Source: Guillardia theta CCMP2712 (Eukaryota > Cryptophyceae > Pyrenomonadales > Geminigeraceae). Taken from it: a stretch of DNA of 64,000 nucleotides. The notes below the pieces were generated by a model. It ran no database searches. It was not told where the DNA came from and worked only from the letters and a program-made list of their open reading frames with translations. Where the stretch lies: contig NW_005434586.1 of NCBI RefSeq assembly GCF_000315625.1, positions 57,109 to 121,108 of the forward strand, written 5' to 3'. Of the stretch, positions 56,376 to 64,000 are shown piece by piece (positions within the stretch are counted from its first letter, which is position 1; every line of letters begins with the position of its first letter). The translations under genes were made by a program, and so were the position numbers.

Positions 56376-58367
56376 CTACAAGCCTGAGGACGTCCAGTCA
56401 ACTTGAGCTCCCCAGGGTGTTTGCCGGAGGATCTCAACAAGATTGTCCCGTTTCACCTAAGTGTCCAAGCGACTTCAGTCGGGCCCTCAAGAGTTCGTCC
56501 TCTCACCTTGTCCGCCAACGATGCCCACAGCTCGACCTTGCTCCGCGCGTGCTTGGATTCTTGAAAGGCCTGCTGTAGGACCAGAGTTGGACGGAGCGAG
56601 CAGAAGCTAGATCGAACCATCTCTCTGACGGACAAGGCGGAAGCTGAGGAGGAGCACCAGCACTCGATCCAAGACACCATGGTCCCGAGACACACCTACC
56701 GCAGGCAAAATTTGAGGAGGCAAGGTAGAGAAAGCTGCAAGACCAGACCTGTCGCACGAACGCATCGTCGTCTGAACCAGCAGCGCAAGGGTCGACCAGG
56801 AGAGCATCGCGCACATCCAGCAGTTGAGTATGCCCAGCGTGAGGTAAGGTAGCCTGCAGGCACATTCAGCACGGTTCCCAGCTCCTTCAACTCCTCCACT
56901 GCGTACAAGAAGTCTTGGCGCTCCCGACTTCTCCAAAGCCGAGTAGAAAGCTACATAGTTGGCTCCGTACGGTGCACACATCCCTTCATCCGCCTGTAGA
57001 GACACGATCACTCTCTTCCATTCTTAGCTTGTGGACGCACCTGAGCCCCGACGATGGCGACGGGGACTCGCAAGTTTGTGAGGAGAGGTAGCATGGTGTC
57101 CTGGACGGCCAGTCAGTGAGAGGGAGAAGGAGGATAGTCCTACAGGTTCATAGTTGGTGCTGTCGACGGGGTCGAAGAGGACAAGAGCTCCAACTCGGCC
57201 CTTCGGTCCGGATTTGGAGAGCCAACGGTTCAGTGCCTGGAAACGAGAGCTCTGCCTCACCTTGAAGGCGCTCGCTGCTCCAATCGCGAGCTTAGCTCCT
57301 CGTGAGTGACCCACGAAGATGACAGGAAGCTCTTGATCCAGCTCAGCCATGTCCGACACAATGGGTGGCGGGGTGACGCCCTCAGCTGACGCCGGGCTGA
57401 CGGGACTGACACCTGCTGGTTGAAGTTTGACCGCTGCCGATGCAGCGGACGATGAGCGAGGAATTTTGCCTGCAGCTGTCAGGAGCTCGTTGCTCTCTAA
57501 GGCTGCTACAGAGTCTCTTTCCGCCCGCATGATCTGCCGGATGAATCGCCTAGAGCTCGAGCCCGATGTCCCAGCACCTACCCCTGACTTCAGAACCAAT
57601 CCAAACACGGTCCACGGCGAATGCAAAGAAATACCTCCTCGGATGCTGCTGCTGCTGCTGCTGCTGGTGCTGCTGGTGCTGGTGCTGCTGCTGCTGATTC
57701 CAACTTTCTCATATCTCGGAGATGTTTCAACCACTGCAGACGACAAGCAGCAAACCACCTGTCAGATTCCCTAATGAAGGAGAGCTCCTGCTCGTACTGC
57801 AAGGCCTTCTTCGTCTCCCGGATAAGATCGCTAACACCTGCGGCCCTAGCCTTGTGAGGCTGCCTCGTTCGCCCTGTCCTCTACCTTCTTTGATCGTCTT
57901 GGGATCTACAATCGTGCTCCCATCCTCGAACAGTCTGACCGCGTAACCCAGCTGCTGTAAAGCCCTGAAGACATCCGGTATCATGAGCGGAGTAACCACA
58001 AACGAAGGCTCGTCACTTCGCATAGCTGTCGTACTGGAACGAAGGGATCATGAAGCCTCCAGCAATCATCACAACCGCGATCGGGGTATGATTCCCCGCT
58101 GGATTATAATGCAGTCGATGCTCTGCTCATGAGTCAGGTTGGCTGCACGCCAGATAGCGGGTCACCTGGTCGAGATTCCAACGTGGTTTGAACGAGCTTG
58201 CTGGTTCGTCTCTTCCTCTCGCCCTGTGCCTCGGCGCCTTGAGGAGCCAGGAACTGCTCAGAGGTCATTCGATTTCTCCCTCCTCTGTGGGTCACCAGTG
58301 CTCCCATTCCTCTTCCTAGCACCTCCAAGTACTCCGATCTTGAGACCCTCGAAGCCTCTCCCACCAT
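56376..58367 (-). CDS. Chlorophyllase-like alpha/beta hydrolase
   Basis: Exons begin 58367-58166, 58122-58017, 57964-57885 and 57836 onward, and end with VKRDNLVEILRQTPWGAQVD and stop at 56,376. After a basic N-terminus (about 70 aa) come the first strands PIAVVMIAGGFMIPSFQYDSY and ALQQLGYAVRLFEDGS, then an insertion of about 100 aa with ETKKALQYEQELSFIRESDR and an intronic (CTG)n array. The nucleophile elbow is VIFVGHSRGAKLAIGAA, the acid ALVLFDPVDSTNYEPV and the base LPHAGHTQLLD. Between them are PLLTNLRVPVAIVGAQ and CAPYGANYVAFYSALE, both typical of chlorophyllase-type hydrolases. Short introns of 43-53 nt join these pieces in frame. The substrate could be chlorophyll or another ester; the insertion is unusual. 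Confidence 0.8.
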
Positions 58368-58631
58368 CTTTCAACCAACTCATCAGCCCAGGCCGAATCA
58401 AACATTTGTTTACAAACACACGTTCGTCAACACTTTCCTCTTACTTGGACCACAACGCAATTTTATCCCCTGTCGCACAGTGTGAATCGCTTCTGCCAGA
58501 AAAACTACGAACTACGAGAACTACAACTCACATTGATGCCTATACGAGGAGTCAAGAGTGGCGTGAAGACGAAGCAGGAGATTGAGTCTTGTTGTATCGT
58601 CGAACTTTTTTGAAGCAAAAGGCTTAAGAAA

Positions 58632-58979
58632 ATGCCACACATTGCAAACTTAACGCTCATGGTCTCCTGTCCTGCTTCGTAAGTTCCTACAAAATTCTCG
58701 ACTGTTGCCCTCCCCGCAGTAAAAGCCGTGGCTCTGTTTCCCGCTTGCTTTCTCCACTGCTCTTCCTTGCTGTTCTCTCCCTCGTCTCCCTCCCTCTCCT
58801 CCCTCTCCTGGCGATTCCTCGTCGCCAAACAGACCAGGTGACGGAGAACTGACCGAGAACGGGGCGCTAGTACACCATTCCAGGCCTCGTACAAAGTTGT
58901 AAAAGATAGTCAACATGGATATAAAACTCATTTTAGAATTCAGTTATTGAAGGTATTTTTGCTCAATAAAGATGAGTAA
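58632..58979 (+). CDS. Possible small membrane protein, 86 aa
   Basis: Exons 58632-58678, 58720-58837 and 58884-58979 join in frame through introns of 41 nt (GTAAGT...CAG) and 46 nt (GTGACG...CAG), both of standard local size. The product starts MPHIANLTLMVSCPA, has a long hydrophobic Leu-rich segment, then RRQTDQASYKVVKDSQHGYK and ends VFLLNKDE. An AATAAA overlaps the last codons. The hydrophobic part comes from a pyrimidine tract that could equally be intronic, and no homologue is known to me, so this stays tentative. Confidence 0.35.
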
Positions 58980-60240
58980 ACAAGTTCACTGTTTGTTAAG
59001 GAAATTTGGTGGAGGTGTCCCAATATGTATTAACAAATTTGAAATATTCAAAATATATTTGATATATGAATCATCAGCGGGTCATCTAGCATCACGGGAT
59101 TTTTGAAGCCTAGAAATTGGGGTAGCATTAGGGATTTGATGGGGTGGTGAACATGAAATGGCTTCCAAACAGGGTGGGTCCTTTTTCAAATTCACGACCT
59201 TGGTGTTGGACATCCACCTACCCCCACCCAATGAATACACGTACCCCACATCCATCAACCAATCATGTCACTCAAATGGGGGTAGGGGTTATTGAACATT
59301 TGATCATGATTTCACTCAAGCGCACCGGTGTTTCCATCACCCCACCCCCCTCTTTGACTCAGGCAAGCAGCCTCCGTTTCAGGCTAGACCCACCCCCCCT
59401 TTACCTTTTGAAAACAGATCTTCATCCCCACCCTGTCTCGATCGCAACAATTGGTACCTCCACCCCTCAACCCACCGGGAACAATCTTACTACCCCACCC
59501 TCCTAGAAGCAGAATCTACTACCCTCTATTTGGCGCTAGTTCTAGCGTCTTGAATTCAGCACACTACCCTATCCTTTGACCACTCTTCCACCTACCCTAC
59601 CCTACTTCACCAGGTCCAAGGGTCAAACCACCCACTTACATTTTACCCCTACTACCTCCACTTTACCGTGCATGCCACCCCTATCCGAATCAGATATTCA
59701 ACAGGCGTACCACCCCTTGAGTGCCTCCATCCCCACTTCTACCCCCACCCCTTCATCCGCTCAAAATTTGAAGCATCCCACCCCGTGCCCCACAAACTAC
59801 CTCCGATTCTTGTGACTACCCCTGCTCGACTTCACCCCTACCCGTAGAATAGAACTGGGCTATGACACCCCTACCCCCGATTGCAAGCATATTTTCGATC
59901 CACCCCTACACCAAACCACCCCCCTTGCTCCCTGGTTTCTTCGCTCCTTACCTGAGTGAGACTTCGCTAATGGTGCGTCCTCGGCGGCTCGCGTCGTCCT
60001 GTCGTAGCCTTCCGCACATGCTCCCGCTCTCTTAGCCCTCTGCTTCCTCCATGCAGTCGTTCTAAGTGCCTTCCCGCTCCTCCTGGCAGAATGCTCCTTG
60101 AGGATACCCGGTGAAGCTTTCACGGTCTGCAAAGAGGTCCATTTGAATACCACGGTTACTCTGAAGGCGATCTGGCATACTAGCTTGACGAATCTGATAG
60201 AATCTAGCTGTCCAGTTGCAACCCAGTGATATTTGGAAGA
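58980..60240. other. Intergenic region with spaced C-tracts
   Basis: About 58,980-59,110 is AT-rich. From 59,150 to 59,910 short C-tracts (CCACCCC, ACCCCTAC, CCCCACCC) recur every 15-40 bases, resembling the flanks of the GC islands but much longer. GGGGTGGTGAA at 59,140 matches text after island B. 59,950-60,230 is the 5' region of the next gene. No gene is supported. Confidence 0.5.
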
Positions 60241-63200
60241 ATGTCTGAAGGCAAGGGTGATGAAAAGGATAACCCTAGCAGTACCTCGCCGGAAGAAGGA
60301 GGCACAGTTTTTGATTTGCATGAGATCGCCATAGAGCAAACATCATTCACTGATGGGGGACCCAAAAACAGCACCAGTAATGACGGCAACAATTTTGAAG
60401 GGAACATGAGAAAAGATTCAAAACGCAAAAAAAGCAAATCTTCGAAAATAGGTAGAATACGAAAGAGAAGGAAATTGGAGACTGCTAACATGATTTTAGC
60501 GAAAGACACCGAAATATCAGCACATAGGCAACTATGGGCTCAGTGCGATTTGTGTTCCAAATGGCGGAGGCTGAAACAGGACTATTCTTTAGACTCTAAC
60601 GCAACTTTCGTGTGCTCAGATCTTGAGGGATGGTCGTGCAAAGATCCAGAGGAGAATGCCGATGGCCTCCTGGATGCGGAGGAACATGACGCTAACGACA
60701 GTTCGGGTGTGAAGAGGAACGCGAAGAGAGGATATGCAGTGTGTCCTTCATGCAAGTCGATCGTTGAGAGAGGGAAGGGTGGGAGAGAAAAGCTTACTAG
60801 GGTGCTGGAAAAACATTTCCATGCATCTCCCCTTTGCCGGCCAATTGACAAAACAACGCCTCGCATTGTTGCAGCTATTGTGCTAGATCTATCAGACCGG
60901 TTGCCTTACAGAGCAGTGCTGCGCAAGGATTTGAAGTTGTGGGACAAATTCACAGAAAAGTGCAGAAGCTGCGCTTCCTTCTCAGAAGCTACTCGACAGC
61001 TGCTCTGGCTTTACCGACAACTACGATCCGAGGTTTTTGATCCCAGCTGGAATGCAGAAAGAAGACAGAAATTTGTCTCTGACTGCGAAACTTGCGATGA
61101 TGCGTCCTTTTCCATCAAATTGACACAACAGCTTGAGTTGGAGGCGATAGATTGGAATGCAGTTCACAAGCTTTGGGCTGTTGAACGACCAGGACATGAA
61201 GCAGAATCAGTAGAGTCAGCGGCGAAGGAGGTTCCGTCAGACGATGAAACTCTACAAGGTCAGAAGAAACGTAAGAACAGTAGACGAAAGCGGTTTGTTC
61301 CCCGCAAGCGGATCCGGGTTAGATCGTCCCAGAAGGGCTCATCGAATGCTTCGGTCGATACTCCTGATGGATCCTCTGGCAATCAGGATGACGAGGAATA
61401 CCAGACTGAGAACAGTGACAACGAGCAGTTTGAAATCTTTACATCTGAAGGAGTGGGTAAGGGAGAGGAAGACGATGAGCAGGATGATGAAGATTGTGTG
61501 GATGTCAAGGAATCACCCAATCACGATGACAGTTTTCACAAACAAGATGAACCAGCAGAAAGCGTGGCTGGTACATTTACCGACTCTGATGATACGCACA
61601 TTACTGTTGGCACATTAGTTGAAGTGTTGCTAGACGACGATACAAAAGCACTTGCAATAGTCTCCGGAGTGCCGGAACAGTATGATGATGTGCCAGGACT
61701 TTACGAGATCGTCTTCTTTGATGATCAGTATCAATTGGCATTGAATGACAGGTTGAGGCTTGCACTCCCCAACGACTATGTGGAAGTGTTGCTTGTATGT
61801 GAAGACCACAAAAATCTTCCACGCGGATGGATTCCAATTCCGTTGGCTGATGGTACTTGTTTCGTTGGACCCCAAGGAGAAGTTTGTGTCTCTGTGGAGG
61901 AAGTTCTCAAGGTGTTTTATTGTCTCTTTCCTGCGTGTTCTGTTGCCGTGATAGTAACACTTATGTGGCAGCACTCAAGTTCAAGGGATAAGTTTCCACC
62001 GGTTGGCGATTGCACGAAAATCATACCAAATGCTGATAACGAAATGAAACCTTCAACATATGAAGTTAAGGATAGGGAAGTGTTGGACACACCAAAGGTT
62101 GTCACGGCAGAGAATCTTTCGGACTCAACGTCGGAAACTACGCTTATACCAACGCAGAAACCAGAACCCCCCCAGGTGCATGTGGGTGTCTCAGGCTCAG
62201 GTAGCTTGAAGCTGACTGGATCGTTCAATCCTTCTGATTCCTTTGTCAACAGGAACTTTGGATGATAACGTAACTTCCGCTGCAAGATCCAGCAAAGAAA
62301 GCAGGGACGACACTGAGAGTTCAGAAAACTCTTCAAACAAATCCACTGCTGCGACGAAAGCACCAGAAGGGACCAAGGATGATAGTCACGAGAAAAATCA
62401 AGATGCAACAGGAATAGAAAAAGGTGGTGTGGATAAGTCAGTAATTCAGAAGGAAAATCATAGATTGAATCAATCGCACAATATACATGAAGGGGAATCC
62501 ATTGGATTGGAGACTCGACAATCTGCCAGTAAGAATCAATCAGAGAGCATGTCAAGGCGGAGCGACAGCAATGTGGTGGAGTCCAACAAGCATGCATCAG
62601 ATCGGCAGGATTCTTACGAAGGATCTCAACGACCAGCCAAGAACTCATCATTGAATCGCAATATGAAACGACGCTCGAACGATGAGCGAGGGTCTGATCC
62701 CATGTTTTGCATTGCAGAACTTGACGACAAAGAGCTCTCTCCGATCAAAAACCCGGCAAGGAATTCGAACGGTTCACAGACCCATAGTAATAACAGCTCA
62801 GACAAATCATCTCGCAAGAGTGAGGTACTGCTGAGCTGTTGAATGTTCGTGTTTTGTCGAAAGGTTTCTGTTTTTGCCCAAATGCATCATTATTCACTTA
62901 GTTCTTTGTTTGACCGACCTTTTTAACTTGTTATCGGCAGGCTTCTTCGAAGAAAGGAAGGAAGGAGAAGCAAGAGAATTCTAGTCATGAGTCTGGGACT
63001 GTGATTCCATGGCCAGCAGTGGGAGAAGAGATAGAGATCCGCTCTGACACTAACGGACGAGCATGGTTGTTGTTGTTTTCTCACCCGTGGTTCGAGACTC
63101 ATGGATGGCACTGCCAGGTGGGATGCAGAGATCTTGGCGAAGCGAACGAGGGACAACGGCAAAGTAGAAATGCTGGTGAGATTCATCGGGTTCGAAGAGA

Positions 63201-63703
63201 TGGACGAATGGGTTGTGCAGGGCAGCGCAGGTAACATCCTGACTGCTAGCGCGTTGCTTGGTCACATGATACCTGCAGACATGCGGCCGAGATCGAAAGC
63301 GTTCTCAAACCAGGAGGAGTGCCAGCTAGAACGCAAAGTTGTGGCCTTGACCTCGTTCGGTCAGTGGTTTGACGGGACGATTGAGGCGATCAAGAGGAAG
63401 AGGTAAATCTGCTTGTGCGAGGCGAAGTCAGTGACGTCTCGTGCGTAGGAGCACCAACAAGATGATGTTCCAAGTGCGTTACGATGAGCCTGAGGCTTGT
63501 CTTGATAACAATGGTACCTTCTCCTCATCGCCCCCTGAGCTCATGCTGCCCCTCCAGGCAAGCCCGTCCACGTGGAGTGGCGGAGAATGAGCAGCCTGCG
63601 GGAGCGAGGTGATGAGGGCAAGTCCCCTGCGACAGACGCTCACAAGAAGCCAGCCGCAGACCCTCCGAGCATGAGCAGCGTCAAGCCTTCCAGAGGCAAG
63701 TGA
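60241..63703 (+). CDS. CW-type zinc finger and chromo-barrel chromatin protein
   Basis: Six exons, 60241-62200, 62253-62824, 62941-63065, 63118-63402, 63449-63513 and 63558-63703, give 1,050 aa with all phases consistent. Residues about 98-140 form a CW zinc finger: LWAQCDLCSKWRRLKQDY, then FVCSDLEGWSCKDPEE, with four zinc Cys and the Trp cage. CW domains read histone H3 Lys4 methylation. Basic nuclear-localisation stretches (KRKKSKSSKIGRIRKRRK; KKRKNSRRKRFVPRKRIR) and an acidic linker follow. Around 460-560 is a Tudor-like segment (VGTLVEVLLDDDTKALAIV, YEIVFFDDQYQLAL). Near 900-970 is a chromo-barrel (RAWWDAEILAKR, KVEMLVRFIGFEEMDEWV), then VRYDEPEACLDNNGKPVHVE. Probably a nuclear histone-mark reader. 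The combination is unusual; the partner complex is unknown. Confidence 0.85.
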
Positions 63704-63940
63704 TGGTCGGTCAGATGCGGAGCTGGAGGGACTGGTGGGCGGCGGCTGGCATAGCATGTAGCATTTATGTACAGGAGATGAATACTAGCAGTAAGAAGGC
63801 AATCGGTCGATCTTGCTTGGTTTGAGCGGTGGCGCTGAGTTCGCGGGCTTTATTAACAGCTCGAGCGATTGTACACGCGACATGGAGCGAAAGGAAGAAT
63901 AAGGAGAGAGCAGGAGAGGCGGCGGCGGAGCAGGTCAGTC
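63704..63940. other. Convergent 3' region
   Basis: 237 bases between the convergent stops of the chromatin gene and the gene at the right edge. A Glu/Arg-type purine tract lies at 63,885-63,925. No exon seen. Confidence 0.5.
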
Positions 63941-64000
63941 TTACTCTGAGTCAGAGTCAAACTTCATCTTGGTCGCTTTCTGGTTCAGGTCGACATCCTT
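63941..64000 (-). CDS. C-terminal exon of an unidentified gene (partial)
   Basis: The minus strand reads KDVDLNQKATKMKFDSDSE and then TAA at 63,943-63,941. The acidic Ser/Asp tail resembles casein-kinase-type C-termini of nuclear proteins. Only this end lies in the window, so the family cannot be named. Confidence 0.45.
   Translation of the reverse strand, partial: KDVDLNQKATKMKFDSDSE

Noticed and set aside
58139-58585. 148-aa plus-strand ORF
   Set aside because: Overlaps the first exons of the alpha/beta hydrolase on the other strand, which carry clear family motifs.
58505-58931. Two overlapping minus-strand ORFs (129 and 93 aa)
   Set aside because: No family resemblance and mutually exclusive; a spliced plus-strand model explains the region at least as well.
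59144-59815. Telomere-like C-rich DNA
   Set aside because: C-runs are irregular in spacing and sequence, with no tandem telomere unit.
59860-60339. 159-aa minus-strand basic ORF
   Set aside because: Its Lys/Arg-rich middle looks protein-like, but it overlaps the start of the chromatin gene and has no recognised family; left unannotated.

Overview
The window is nuclear DNA of a protist with spliceosomal introns. Almost every gene is interrupted. Introns fall into two classes: short ones of about 41-53 nt (GT-AG, a few GC-AG), and long ones inflated by microsatellites and pyrimidine tracts. The organism looks like a flagellated alga with a secondary plastid, most plausibly a cryptophyte such as Guillardia. 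The evidence is a plastid-type EF4/LepA whose presequence is a signal peptide followed by a phenylalanine-led transit-like segment, a chlorophyllase-like hydrolase, and several ciliary genes. This assignment is inference; no species marker was seen.

Layout. 1-6885 (-): dynein-2 intermediate chain (WDR60/DYNC2I1-like), running off the left edge. 7218-8151 (+): archease. 8302-9622 (-): bacterial-type homoserine O-acyltransferase (MetA family) with an organelle-like leader. 10014-12025 (+): a Glu/Gln-rich, coiled-coil protein with a signal-like N-terminus. 12163-14341 (-): membrane-anchored M14 carboxypeptidase. 15574-17696 (+): a protein resembling ciliary microtubule-associated proteins. 17937-23638 (-): plastid EF4 (LepA), with a 100-N assembly gap in an intron. 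24256-24647 (+): possible small gene. 26538-28616 (+): polycystin-2-like channel. 28738-29158 (-): small twin-CX9C protein (CMC1-like). 29839-54191 (+): one giant gene of about 8,050 codons. 54288-55223 (-): small membrane protein. 56376-58367 (-): chlorophyllase-like alpha/beta hydrolase. 58632-58979 (+): possible small membrane protein. 60241-63703 (+): CW zinc finger plus chromo-barrel chromatin reader. 63941-64000 (-): last exon of a gene leaving the window.

The most striking part is 26.5-54.2 kb. A PKD2-like channel is followed on the same strand by a giant single-pass surface protein. That protein has at least 35 tandem beta-sandwich repeats, an EF-hand inserted among them, a PAN-like module, an EAR/EPTP-like beta-propeller, a REJ region, a degenerate GPS-like motif, EGF-like cysteines, one membrane span and a cytoplasmic tail of about 240 residues. 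It carries polycystin-1-type ectodomain modules without the polycystin-1 channel, next to a polycystin-2-type channel. A two-part ciliary or cell-surface receptor is a reasonable hypothesis.

Five GC-rich islands (about 14.8-15.4, 23.75-23.97, 26.04-26.43, 29.50-29.76 and 55.7-56.3 kb) share short motifs, contain perfect palindromes and are bordered on one side by spaced C- or G-tracts. Four of them sit at gene 5' ends. They look like a dispersed repeat family or a promoter-island class. The left 7 kb and the EF4 locus are dominated by intronic simple repeats; most long ORFs there are low-complexity shadows.
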